Source: Salinivibrio kushneri | GTDB lineage: Bacteria; Pseudomonadota; Gammaproteobacteria; Enterobacterales; Vibrionaceae | Direction of reading: 5' to 3' | Assembly: GCF_027286325.1 (NCBI RefSeq) | Contig: NZ_CP114588.1 | Coordinates: 310,001-374,000 of the forward strand | DNA length: 64,000 nt | Shown here: one piece after another, positions 38,497 to 46,579 of the stretch | Position numbering within the stretch: the first letter of the stretch is position 1 | Layout: each line of letters opens with the position of its first letter | The notes under the pieces: generated by a model | The model's input: the letters and a program-made list of their open reading frames with translations, nothing else | Told to the model about the DNA's origin: nothing | Databases searched by the model: none | Translations under genes and position numbers: made by a program

Positions 38497-40071
38497 ATGA
38501 GTGTCGAGAAAGAACTAAGAGATTATTTGCATGCGAATCTCAAAGAATTAAATACAAAGTCGAGAGATATAGATTTAATTCTCTACTTTTATGGGTTTGG
38601 AAAAGATCTATGGCCTACCTTAGAGGATGCAGCCATTGAGTTTAACGTCGGAAATTCCGAGGGTAGGCGGTCGGAGCGTCCACGACAAATATTAAATTCG
38701 AAATTCAAAAAATCAGCTAAATTAAGCGACTTTTCTCAGTTGAGTAAGTTCTCTAAATATTTGAACTCGTCTCCCGTCCATTCCTTTGAAGATTTAAAGA
38801 AATATATGGGGATATACGGTGTCTTTGATGGGACTCAAAATATAGTCGCTCTAATAAGACTGCTCAATGATCTTGGCGAAGCCAAGGAATATGAAATATA
38901 TACTGTTGATTTTCAGGAGCTGACTAGATCCAAATATAGCGAGAACAGCGAAGTAATTGTTGGAACAAAATCAAGAGTCAAGTTTCTACAAAAAGCCTAT
39001 AAAAAATCCAAGACAATACCAGGACTGCTTGGAATTGCTAAGCTGCAATACTTTATGGAAGATATAGATCTGGAAGAAATTGATACCAAAATAGTATTGA
39101 ATGCAATTAAATCACACTCAGATTCATGGTTTTATAAACATGATGGTGAGGACTATTACCTCTTTGAATCTAGAGACAACACGATCGTTAATAGCCTTGA
39201 GAAAATTAAAAATATCACTAGCGAAGAAGACTTAGATACTTTGGCAATAGTCCTAGAAAACTCATTAAGAAGAAGAACAGCTCCAAAGAAAAGAAATTAC
39301 CCCCCAAAAGAAGTAATAAAACAGTACCTGTTAAGATCTAAGCACACACAAATTAAAAGCTCCATCGTTCACATAAATGTTGAGCCAGCAGAACTCACTG
39401 ATATAGAACGGGCTGTTAGTAAATATCTCGCTGAATCTGACGTAAATGACTACCCCACGATATCAGAATATTTGATATCTTTAGATTTTGAAAAACCAAC
39501 TATTGATAAAGCTGTATTTCACTCACCTTTAATTTTCGTCGATAAGAGTCAAGGTCGATATCACTACCGTTACAGGCTAGTCGGAAAAAGCGTAAGTAGT
39601 TCCGAATTGGCTGATGAGTACGAAGTTTTTCGACAAAGATTAATTAAAGCTTCATCTGATGGTACTGATGGTGCTAATAGCGTGACAACAAGAAAAGAAC
39701 ACCATATTTTAAGTCAGTGGCTATTTGAGGGAAAAGAAAAAGAGCATTGCGCAATTTGTAAAAAAGAGTTTTCAGTGAAGTCATTAGTTACTGCGCACAA
39801 GAAAAAGCGAAAAGACTGTGCCGAAAATGAAAGAACAGATCCACATATAGTCATGCCATTGTGTGTTTTTGGCTGTGACTATTTATATGAGAAGAGGATG
39901 ATCTATATCGAGTCTGGTGTTGTAATTCGAAGTGATTACCCCGAAGTAGGTTATGGATTTGAGTTAAGCTATATAAATGAAATCAAAGGGAACAATATTG
40001 ACGCTAGGTGGCTTGAAGGTGGTGACCAATATTTTCCAAAGCCTAACAAGAAAAAGCAGGCGGACGCATAA
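38497..40071 (+). CDS. Cassette 3: protein with C-terminal HNH-like zinc domain
   Basis: This is a 524-aa protein. The N-terminal 400 residues are helical and not recognised. Residues of about 400-470 carry CAICKKEF, AHKKKR, DPHIVMPLC and FGCDYLY, the spacing of an HNH endonuclease with a zinc knuckle, although the last histidine of the motif appears replaced by Cys-Asp. A DNA-cleaving defence role is plausible but not shown. AGGAAG precedes the ATG. The 3' end overlaps attC3. Confidence 0.78.
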   Translation: MSVEKELRDYLHANLKELNTKSRDIDLILYFYGFGKDLWPTLEDAAIEFNVGNSEGRRSERPRQILNSKFKKSAKLSDFSQLSKFSKYLNSSPVHSFEDLKKYMGIYGVFDGTQNIVALIRLLNDLGEAKEYEIYTVDFQELTRSKYSENSEVIVGTKSRVKFLQKAYKKSKTIPGLLGIAKLQYFMEDIDLEEIDTKIVLNAIKSHSDSWFYKHDGEDYYLFESRDNTIVNSLEKIKNITSEEDLDTLAIVLENSLRRRTAPKKRNYPPKEVIKQYLLRSKHTQIKSSIVHINVEPAELTDIERAVSKYLAESDVNDYPTISEYLISLDFEKPTIDKAVFHSPLIFVDKSQGRYHYRYRLVGKSVSSSELADEYEVFRQRLIKASSDGTDGANSVTTRKEHHILSQWLFEGKEKEHCAICKKEFSVKSLVTAHKKKRKDCAENERTDPHIVMPLCVFGCDYLYEKRMIYIESGVVIRSDYPEVGYGFELSYINEIKGNNIDARWLEGGDQYFPKPNKKKQADA

Positions 40072-40096
40072 ATGCGCCGCTGTTTTTGGCGTTAGC
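40041..40096 (+). other. attC3, integron recombination site
   Basis: A perfect RYYYAAC end (GCCTAAC, 40041-40047) is followed by AAAAAGCAGGCGG, then CGCAT/ATGCG and CCGCTGTTTTT, ending GGCGTTAGC. The hairpin is nearly complete with a single extra base. The crossover follows G40091. It overlaps the last 10 codons of cassette 3. Confidence 0.88.
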
Positions 40097-40122
40097 GAGT
40101 AGAGGTTTATCATCGATCTATT

Positions 40123-40941
40123 ATGAAAGAAGAACTAAAAAGTACACTGAAGTTTTTGTTGGTTTTTGGCGCTATTCCGTTTTTGTACTTTCATGCCTTT
40201 ATCTTTAGCGTCATTTACTATGATGATTCTTTGGAAATCGCATTGTTTGTTGTTCTTCCCTTGATGTGGCTTTGCTTTTCCAGAATCATGCGATATATGC
40301 CAAAATCAATGCATCTCATAATGAGAAAAGGGAAATCAAAAACGGACTTTAAGAAACCTTCTTTGCCAATATATTTAGAAGCACTAATTTGGTATCCGAT
40401 TGTAGTTGCAATCTATTATCACCTTCACTCCCGGTTTTTGTTGCTGAGCAATCTTGACAATGTTGGTGATGGACTAATATCCATATTGAGTGGTTACGGA
40501 GCGTACTTCTTAGCTACTCTGATAGGTGGTGTGGCATCAATATTTGTAATCGAAAATGTCTCATCACTGAGAAGGGACATACCGAATGAGCAATGGATAG
40601 CAATACGAAACCGTATTTCATCTGTCTTAGTTTTGTACTTTGGAGTGATTTTCTTTTTTTCTGGTCTGTACCGGTGGGTATCAGAAAACATAGAAGGGAG
40701 CTTTTCTAAACCGATAGAATCGACCGTTGATTCTATATATTTTAGTGCGGTCACAGTTACAACTCTGGGGTATGGGGATATCACGCCAACAGCAGTTGTG
40801 TCTAAACTTACTGTGGTTGCTCAAAGTATAATGGGTGTGATTTTGCTCGCCGTTCTTATCGGTTTAGTGATTTCTGTATCCTTAGTCAGTAAAGATACTG
40901 AAAAACCTAGCGCGGAAGGTAATGAGTCCGCTAACAAATAG
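40123..40941 (+). CDS. Cassette 4: potassium-channel-family membrane protein
   Basis: This is a 272-aa membrane protein with several N-terminal hydrophobic segments and a C-terminal two-helix/pore module. The pore carries TVTTLGYGDITP (about residue 213), the K+ selectivity filter, and is followed by a last helix (IMGVILLAVLIGLVI). No nucleotide- or calcium-binding domain follows. A small channel on a mobile cassette could act as an effector that collapses membrane potential; this is inference. The stop lies inside attC4. Confidence 0.88.
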   Translation: MKEELKSTLKFLLVFGAIPFLYFHAFIFSVIYYDDSLEIALFVVLPLMWLCFSRIMRYMPKSMHLIMRKGKSKTDFKKPSLPIYLEALIWYPIVVAIYYHLHSRFLLLSNLDNVGDGLISILSGYGAYFLATLIGGVASIFVIENVSSLRRDIPNEQWIAIRNRISSVLVLYFGVIFFFSGLYRWVSENIEGSFSKPIESTVDSIYFSAVTVTTLGYGDITPTAVVSKLTVVAQSIMGVILLAVLIGLVISVSLVSKDTEKPSAEGNESANK

Positions 40942-40998
40942 CTGCACCGGACAAAATACTCGCTGCGCTCGCATTTTTCCGGTGAGCTAGGCGTTAGC
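40930..40998 (+). other. attC4, integron recombination site
   Basis: It starts GCTAACAAATAGCTGCACCGG and ends CCGGTGAGCTAGGCGTTAGC. AGCTgCACCGG pairs with CCGGTGAGCT with one bulged base, a textbook short attC. The crossover follows G40993. Confidence 0.92.
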
Positions 40999-41013
40999 TT
41001 ATTCGGAGGTAAA

Positions 41014-41730
41014 ATGAAAACAAAAGAAGTAAGTAGCTTTGAAGATTTACATTCTGCATTGAGCCAATATAGAGCAGATAATCGTTGGGTATTTAGAGGT
41101 CATAGCGACCCAGATTGGGAGCTCAAGCCAAAAGCAGGTAGATTGCCTTACTCAAAGCAAAATGATCTGACTTACTTTAAGGCTTGGCGTAGACGAGCAG
41201 TTGAATTTAAAACGGAGAGTTCCCCAACATCTGAGTGGGAGTGGCTCGCTGTAGCTCAGCATCATGGTTTACCAACTAGGTTAATGGATTGGACATATAA
41301 CCCTTTAGTAGCTGCTTACTTTGCTGTAAACGGTCCAGCAAATTCAGATGCTGTAATCTATTGTTATAAATCAACAAAGTTCGTTAGTGATGCGTCTTGC
41401 AGACTGGAAGATTATCGCGGCGGTGTTGTGTTGTATAAACCTTACGCAGTTGTACCTAGAATTAGCCGTCAAAGTGGTTTATTCACATTACATCCAACCC
41501 CAGAGGAATCGATGCTTGACACTTCTGAAGCTGAGTATATCGAACGGATTATTATCAAGAAAAACTATCGAGATAAGTTGAAATTTGAGTTAAATCAGTA
41601 CGGAATTAACAAATTAAACCTATTTTCTGATTTGGATGGTCTATCCGAGCATATATGCTGGCATATTGAGAATTCAGATTATTGGTCAAATCACGAAGAG
41701 TTCATCGAAACACTGGAAAACATAAGCTAA
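41014..41730 (+). CDS. Cassette 5: FRG-domain protein
   Basis: This is a 238-aa protein with an N-terminal FRG domain, seen in WVFRGHSDPDWELKPKAGR and AVAQHHGLPTRLMDWT, followed by AAYFAV. FRG domains are of unknown activity and are common in mobile and phage-defence loci. GGAGG lies 4 nt before the ATG. The stop is followed at once by TAACAA of an attC that is cut by an IS110-family remnant. Confidence 0.9.
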   Translation: MKTKEVSSFEDLHSALSQYRADNRWVFRGHSDPDWELKPKAGRLPYSKQNDLTYFKAWRRRAVEFKTESSPTSEWEWLAVAQHHGLPTRLMDWTYNPLVAAYFAVNGPANSDAVIYCYKSTKFVSDASCRLEDYRGGVVLYKPYAVVPRISRQSGLFTLHPTPEESMLDTSEAEYIERIIIKKNYRDKLKFELNQYGINKLNLFSDLDGLSEHICWHIENSDYWSNHEEFIETLENIS

Positions 41731-41733
41731 CAA
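41726..41733 (+). other. 5' end of attC5, truncated
   Basis: GCTAACAA (from 41726) is the beginning of an attC. It is cut at the same base as attC2, and the 3' half is not found downstream. Confidence 0.7.
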
Positions 41734-41829
41734 ACGAGTATGTCGTCAATCGTTAAGTTTTGACGAGGTTTTATCCCACATCACGTTGTCTCTGAGTATC
41801 GAATTTAAGATCACCACTATTTTACGCAC
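41734..41829 (-). mobile_element. 96-bp remnant of an IS110-family element
   Basis: The segment aligns over its whole length, without a large gap, to the transposase 3' end of the intact copy (37176 onward), with scattered changes. It starts ACGAGTATG right after the attC bases TAACAA, as the intact copy does. The similarity stops at ACGCAC, where the island backbone begins. Confidence 0.85.
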
Positions 41830-41931
41830 TCGGCGGCAACAAATGTGGAGAGGTGTTAACAGAGTTCGCCTTGTCTGCAACTGCGCACTTTCACCCTTCA
41901 AAACTGCGCAGTGTTTTGCGCACTTTTTGAC

Positions 41932-42606
41932 TCACGACCCGCGCCCCACAAAGGTTAGCGACGCAAAGATGTCATCGGTGTCCGGTTTTTCTTTTTTGTC
42001 TACAAGTGCGCAATTCTTCGGTTTGAATTTAACCCTACTGATACCATAACGTTTAGCCTGGCCGGGCCTATATCGTTTCCCTTTGTCGTTGGCTTTGCCA
42101 CGCACTTTAGCGAGATACGAGAGCCAGTAGATGATCTCAGCTTTGGCGTGTAAGCTCCCTCTAGGTAGTACTTTAAAACCGCATCCTTGTACATGGCCTC
42201 CTTCAAAGGCTGCCCAGTAATCGTCAATGGTGGTTTGAATGGTATGGAAGTGATTCACCTTTGAGCCATCAAGAAAGAGCACGCAATGGTAATGCTGTTG
42301 TTTGGCCTTTTCATGCTCTCTCACCCATAGATAGCCAATGTTAGGCGTTTTGTAGCGCCGCTTTAAGGCTTGCACCACCAGCGAGAACAAGCGGCTCACC
42401 GTTGTGCTATTGTCTGTGTATTCGGTTAAGTGCAAATCAAAACGAAAGCAGAATACTCTCGCGTAGTGAGATTCCATCGCTTCCAACTGACCGACCAAAC
42501 GCTGGAGAATGTCAGTGTAGAGCGGCGACAAGTTTGGCCCAGTATTGACCTCCCAGCAGCGACCGTCTTTGGTTTTGAAAAATCCCGTATTAGTGGAGTA
42601 GGGCAA
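41932..42606 (-). CDS. Inovirus Gp2 / YagK-YfjJ family replication-type protein
   Basis: This is a 224-aa protein of the YagK/YfjJ C-terminal domain family, related to the Rep proteins of filamentous phages. HYHCVLFLDG carries an HUH-type metal-binding motif and YWLSYLAK a possible active tyrosine. It may nick DNA to start replication of the excised element. The start appears to be TTG at 42606, with AAGGAG about 8 nt upstream. Confidence 0.8.
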   Translation of the reverse strand: MPYSTNTGFFKTKDGRCWEVNTGPNLSPLYTDILQRLVGQLEAMESHYARVFCFRFDLHLTEYTDNSTTVSRLFSLVVQALKRRYKTPNIGYLWVREHEKAKQQHYHCVLFLDGSKVNHFHTIQTTIDDYWAAFEGGHVQGCGFKVLPRGSLHAKAEIIYWLSYLAKVRGKANDKGKRYRPGQAKRYGISRVKFKPKNCALVDKKEKPDTDDIFASLTFVGRGS

Positions 42607-43008
42607 TTCCTGCTCTCCTTTTCATTACTCCACCAGCTCCTTTTTCATCACCGTTTGCGGCTTCAAAGTCGCTTCGCACGCATCGGAAGTCGGCGAACCA
42701 AAGTGTATTGCCCTTATTTCTCTTATCAGTGATATGGATATTGGGTGGAAGATATTAATAAAACCCGACATACTTCCCCAGGATCGGTAAGTGGCCACTA
42801 TCAACGTGATTGCAAGGCTGCCAAGTCGCTCTCAGTAACCAAGCGCTTTGAAACAAGTAGAAATACGCTTAAGAAACCTTGAAAACATATCTCACCTCGT
42901 CTCAGTACCATTAGAACAGAGGTTTAGCTGATAGCAGTTACTTACTTTTGCCACTGCCAATAGAAATGGCTGCCAACACTGACAGCCACTGGTTTGAATG
43001 ATTTTTTA
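42607..43008. other. Gap between island genes
   Basis: This 400-bp stretch between the Rep-like gene and the next minus-strand gene holds no convincing ORF. No clear terminator or repeat was seen. Confidence 0.4.
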
Positions 43009-43227
43009 CTATCGGCGGCGCGGGGGTATATCGTCTCGGCTAGCCTGTAAGTGACGTTTAGCCGTTGTCGCGAGCTCCTGCATTGCCCATATAACCCCCT
43101 TACAATGTTGGTTATCAACGTCCTCAAAATGAGCAGTACCCAGTACGACAGTTAGGCTCTCTAGCTGACACAAGGCTTTATCTGCCAGCTCTGCGTGATC
43201 AACGGGATGCTTGGTTAAACTCGTCAT
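43009..43227 (-). CDS. Small island protein of unknown function
   Basis: This is a 72-aa protein beginning MTSLTKHPVDHAEL, with no family recognised. It starts in a TAATG overlap with the preceding gene and has GAGG upstream, so it is read as part of the alpA transcript. The basic end DDIPPRRR could contact nucleic acid; this is a guess. Confidence 0.65.
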   Translation of the reverse strand: MTSLTKHPVDHAELADKALCQLESLTVVLGTAHFEDVDNQHCKGVIWAMQELATTAKRHLQASRDDIPPRRR

Positions 43228-43640
43228 TACGCTACCTCACCTAACGCTTGTGGCTCCGACTGAAAAGCGGCTAGCAGCGCATTGCAATCGCGCTTTGATA
43301 ACGGCTCAGCTCCCCGTTTGGCTCGCCAGTTGTTAAGCAAATAAATCGCGCTTTTTGCCGCATCGAGATCAGTAAGCCAGTAGCGTTTAAACATGGCCTT
43401 GTAGCCGCGCACACTGGTAAACGGTGCGGGCTGATCGGCGATGCGCACATCATGACGAATGCGGAGAAGGCTCATATCCGTTGGCAACGTGATACTCCAA
43501 AACTTGCCGGCCTCATCCAGCAAGTTGGCATGAGTGAGATCTCGGATATTCACGTCCAGCGGATGTAGGCCAGCTTTACCACGGCGTAAAAGCTCTAACA
43601 GACACAGTTCGGCCTTACTTGGTGCAGGAAGTTTACTCAT
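43227..43640 (-). CDS. Island protein of unknown function
   Basis: This is a 137-aa protein that starts at 43640 in an ATGA overlap with the alpA stop, with GGGGAG 8 nt upstream; an earlier GTG lacks a ribosome site. The middle contains RGYKAMFKRYWLTDLDAAKSAIYL. It is not recognised as a known family. Tight coupling to alpA suggests a role in maintenance or excision of the element. Confidence 0.7.
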   Translation of the reverse strand: MSKLPAPSKAELCLLELLRRGKAGLHPLDVNIRDLTHANLLDEAGKFWSITLPTDMSLLRIRHDVRIADQPAPFTSVRGYKAMFKRYWLTDLDAAKSAIYLLNNWRAKRGAEPLSKRDCNALLAAFQSEPQALGEVA

Positions 43641-43822
43641 TGTTGCCACTCCCCATTAAGCCACGCCTCATAGTCAGCTTCACGCCAGCCAATCGTGCGT
43701 CCGTTGATTTGCCGAGGGGCAGGGAATGATTGCTCCTTGCGCCACCAGCGCCAAATGGTTTTAGGGGAGCGCCCGACAAGGGCTGACATTTCTTTAAGAG
43801 ATACAATGCGGTTTATTGCCAT
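43637..43822 (-). CDS. AlpA-family excision regulator
   Basis: This is a 61-aa winged helix-turn-helix protein of the AlpA family (IVSLKEMSALVGRSPKTIWRW, then FPAPRQINGRTIGW and EADYEAWL). In P4-like and CP4-57 elements AlpA activates integrase and excision. It lies between the integrase side and the Rep-like side of the island. Confidence 0.9.
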   Translation of the reverse strand: MAINRIVSLKEMSALVGRSPKTIWRWWRKEQSFPAPRQINGRTIGWREADYEAWLNGEWQQ

Positions 43823-43941
43823 GCTCTATTACTCCATCGGTTAACTTGAGAACATGGCTAGCTAATATAAGGATGAATTTTCGGGTGGGTACGCACTTAG
43901 TTAAGTATTATTTGTAGTTAATAACTTTAAACTATCTTTAC

Positions 43942-44790
43942 TCATTTCTTTCGTTTACCTGAAATCCAATTTCCTACGGTGACAGGGTTTGCGTCGATAG
44001 GGCCAATTCCGTCTCTTGCAAATTGGGCCTCCAGCACATCACATGCCGCGTATGGATTTTCTATAACTTCAGCCCCTAAATTAGGGTGTGACTCGATAAG
44101 TAAACGTATTAGGTGGGCCTGTTTTTTTTCAATCCTAGGTGGTCGAATACTCTGAGCTTCCTGCTCCGCTTGCCGCAGGGCAGTGGCAATTTCTTGGTTG
44201 TTGTAGCGAGTATTTAAAACTTCCACACCATGTATCGCTCTATGTAGCTTTTCGAGGTCAGATTTAAGCACAAGCCTTTCCGAGCTCAAATCTGGTATAG
44301 AGATACGAGCCAATTCTACATCTCTCAAGCCACCCTCATACTGTATGTGATTCAAATCAGTTGGGCTAACCAGTGTGTATTCGCCATTGAAAAACAGTTG
44401 GTCCTTTACTACCCATAGTCCACTAGCTAAAGCATCGTAAGTTAAAAATGGAGGGAGATGGGGATCACTTAAAGCCATAGGCCCTACACCAATTAACGAG
44501 CAAAACTCCGACTCAAAGTTCTCACCCTCATCCAAGCTTTCGATAAGTTCTATGTCCGATGAGAAATTTTGAAAAAGTGCTATTTCTCTGAAGCTCTCAG
44601 TTTTTGGCCTCAATGTTGCTCTGCATGTTTCATCGTCAAGCTCGACACACAGCTTAACGGCCCCCACCTCATGCCAATGATAGATGTCCTCTTCCTCGCA
44701 ACCTAACAACCTCGCCGCTCGCGCCACTGAGCAGTATTCAAGAGGTAATAACGGTGGCAATTGGGCATCCGTTTTTTTCTTTGTTGACAT
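43942..44790 (-). CDS. Island protein of unknown function with HTH-like N-terminus
   Basis: This is a 282-aa protein. Residues of about 18-45 (CSVARAARLLGCEEEDIYHW) look like a MerR- or excisionase-type helix-turn-helix. The rest is unrecognised and ends in a basic GNWISGKRKK. It starts 3 nt after the integrase stop with GGAGGG upstream, so it is coupled to the integrase and may be a directionality or regulatory factor. This is inference. Confidence 0.7.
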   Translation of the reverse strand: MSTKKKTDAQLPPLLPLEYCSVARAARLLGCEEEDIYHWHEVGAVKLCVELDDETCRATLRPKTESFREIALFQNFSSDIELIESLDEGENFESEFCSLIGVGPMALSDPHLPPFLTYDALASGLWVVKDQLFFNGEYTLVSPTDLNHIQYEGGLRDVELARISIPDLSSERLVLKSDLEKLHRAIHGVEVLNTRYNNQEIATALRQAEQEAQSIRPPRIEKKQAHLIRLLIESHPNLGAEVIENPYAACDVLEAQFARDGIGPIDANPVTVGNWISGKRKK

Positions 44791-44793
44791 GGT

Positions 44794-46092
44794 TTAATCC
44801 CTCCCTACAAATGCCACTACATTGGTGACAGTTGTGTTTTCGTTTAATCGTTGCTCCCATGATTCCAAAGCTCTTCGCTTCTCGGGCAGGTATTCATAGC
44901 GGTCATAGTGTTTGCTGGATACGTCATTTAGTGCATGGTTCTGAATGCGGTCCCGCAGTGATTTGGAAATGCCAATCTCTCCCATCAGGGTTTTACAGGT
45001 GCGGCGAATGTCGCGGGGAGTGAATGACGAAACAAAAGGCGTTGCCTCTCTGTATCGAGTAACGGCCTGAGAAAGCGAATCCATTCGGATATGCTCATCG
45101 CGGTTTAAGCGGTGCGGAAAAATGAAGTCAGAGTCTTGGCTTGCCTCGCGCAGTTGTTGAAGAACCACCAGCGCGGATTCAGTCAGGGGAATGATGTGCT
45201 CTCGCTTATTTTTAGACAGATCACGACTTACCAATAGCGATTTCTGTTGCCAATCTACCGCTTCCCACTTCGAAGCCGCCAGCTCGTAAGGTCGCTGGCC
45301 CCCAGTATAGAGGCAAAGCAAAATGAGGCACCGGATAGTATCACCCATTCTAAACCGTTCATATTCCCCGTTCAGGTCGGCGATTAGCTGGATCACTTCA
45401 CCTATTTTGAGGTAGTGATTACCCACGCGCTCTGCATCTTTCTGTTTGGGGATAGCCGTCATTGGGTTAAACACCAACCCAAACTTTGCCTCATCAATGA
45501 AGTTAGCAGGATCGTTATCGTGCCTTAGTCCGTAGTTAAACGCGGCCATCAGATAGCTGCGTACACGGTTTGACTGCGTTCTCGCCCCACGCCTTATCAT
45601 TTCCGCCAACACCAGTTTTAACTCGTGCGTGGTGATATTCTTGGCTTTGGTGGAAGGAGGTATAATCGGATACACTTCCTTCTCAAGAGATGCGAGAACC
45701 GCTTTGTGGGTACGCTTACCGTCCCGCACCATTTGTGCGACATAGGCTTCAAACAATTGCTGTATTGAACCCTTCCTTGCCTCCTCGCGTTTTGCGCTTT
45801 CCTGTTCACGCCTTTGCGTTTCGATTTGCTCTTTCGGGTCAATCCCTTGTAAAAGCAACTCCCCCAGCTCTTTCTGTTTTGCCCTTGCCTCAGTAAGCGA
45901 CAGCGCAGGAAACTGGCCTAACGGAATGAACTTCGCTTTGCGGTCCATAAAGTAACGAAACACAAAACGCTTGCCGCCCTTTGGCGTGACTTGCACTGCC
46001 AGCTTGCCCGTTCCGCGTTCACTATTACTGTCCCACTCATAGTAGGGTTTGGCTTTGGGTTTTAGCCCCCGAATAGCACTTACCGTTAACAT
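44794..46092 (-). CDS. P4-type tyrosine integrase
   Basis: This is a 432-aa integrase with the DUF4102 N-terminal domain (LTVSAIRGLKPKAKPYYEWD), a SAM-like core-binding domain and the catalytic domain. The Arg is in TGGQRPYEL, the second box is TPRDIRRTCKT with RIQNHAL, and the nucleophile is in SKHYDRYEYL. It lies next to the right attachment site, as expected for elements in tRNA genes. The start at 46092 fits GAGGG upstream and the family N-terminus. Confidence 0.95.
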   Translation of the reverse strand: MLTVSAIRGLKPKAKPYYEWDSNSERGTGKLAVQVTPKGGKRFVFRYFMDRKAKFIPLGQFPALSLTEARAKQKELGELLLQGIDPKEQIETQRREQESAKREEARKGSIQQLFEAYVAQMVRDGKRTHKAVLASLEKEVYPIIPPSTKAKNITTHELKLVLAEMIRRGARTQSNRVRSYLMAAFNYGLRHDNDPANFIDEAKFGLVFNPMTAIPKQKDAERVGNHYLKIGEVIQLIADLNGEYERFRMGDTIRCLILLCLYTGGQRPYELAASKWEAVDWQQKSLLVSRDLSKNKREHIIPLTESALVVLQQLREASQDSDFIFPHRLNRDEHIRMDSLSQAVTRYREATPFVSSFTPRDIRRTCKTLMGEIGISKSLRDRIQNHALNDVSSKHYDRYEYLPEKRRALESWEQRLNENTTVTNVVAFVGRD

Positions 46093-46139
46093 GGCACATT
46101 CCCTCACTCAAAGATTCCCTTGTTTGACTACGGCGATTT

Positions 46140-46166
46140 TTAGTCAAACAATTAGTCAAACAAGAG
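46140..46166 (+). repeat. Right arm-type repeat pair of the island
   Basis: TTTAGTCAAACA followed by ATTAGTCAAACAAG matches the left block at 35065-35091 in the same orientation with one base changed. It lies between the integrase start and the right attachment site. Confidence 0.65.
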
Positions 46167-46287
46167 CGTACCTGAATGAGACTATGCGAGAAAAGACAAA
46201 CTGAAGAGGTGTTTGTAACTAGTTGAATTAAGTCACAAATAAACTAATATGAGATGATGTGAGATTTTATCGAAAACAGCCATATCA

Positions 46288-46336
46288 CGACTCATAATCG
46301 ATTGGTCCCCAGTTCAAATCTGGGAGGGGCCACCAG
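46288..46336 (+). repeat. Right attachment site of the island
   Basis: This is a 49-bp copy of the tRNA-Ile2 3' part (from the anticodon arm through ACCAG), differing at one base from 34961-35009. The 5' half of a tRNA is absent here. Confidence 0.9.
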
Positions 46337-46345
46337 ATTCTATAA

Positions 46346-46378
46346 GGTTAGTAAGCGTAGTGTTTACTAACCTTTTTT
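46346..46378 (+). terminator. Terminator after the right attachment site
   Basis: GGTTAGTAA (46346-46354) and TTACTAACC (46364-46372) form a perfect 9-bp stem followed by six T's. It stands at the same distance from the attachment site as the terminator on the left side. Confidence 0.85.
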
Positions 46379-46417
46379 GTACCTGACGATTATGGATCAG
46401 GTAATGGGTCAGGTAAG
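46379..46417 (+). repeat. Paired repeat block resembling a second element's left end
   Basis: GTACCTG is followed after 9 nt by two copies of TCAGGTAA separated by 4 nt. The block has the same length and layout as GTACCTG plus the paired TTAGTCAAACA repeats at 35053-35091, but a different repeat sequence. Confidence 0.55.
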
Positions 46418-46579
46418 CCCCGATCACGCACTCTTCTCTGTCTCCTCCCAGTACTAATCCGAATACTGCGCTGTTGCCAAATGTGTCCTTCTGGCGGATA
46501 AATCTCTCCCATAGAGAACAAGGAGAGATTAAACCCACAAACCAACCATAAGTAACTTAAATTGCACTTATAGATTGTT

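Larger units (their letters stand above)
35009..46336. mobile_element. Genomic island integrated in tRNA-Ile2, carrying integron cassettes
   Basis: The element lies between two 49-bp copies of the tRNA 3' part and is about 11.3 kb long. A tyrosine integrase at its right end reads inward, followed by an unknown gene, an AlpA-type regulator, two small genes and a Rep-like gene, all on the minus strand. The left half is a plus-strand integron cassette array. It is visibly richer in A+T than the flanks. No capsid, conjugation or integron integrase genes are seen. Confidence 0.9.

Noticed and set aside
41786..42049. 87-codon plus-strand frame across the IS110-family remnant.
   Set aside because: It crosses a recombination junction and is antisense to the Rep-like gene; it has no family features.
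46288..46336. A second tRNA gene.
   Set aside because: Only the 3' part of tRNA-Ile2 is present, with no D arm or 5' acceptor strand; it is the right attachment site.
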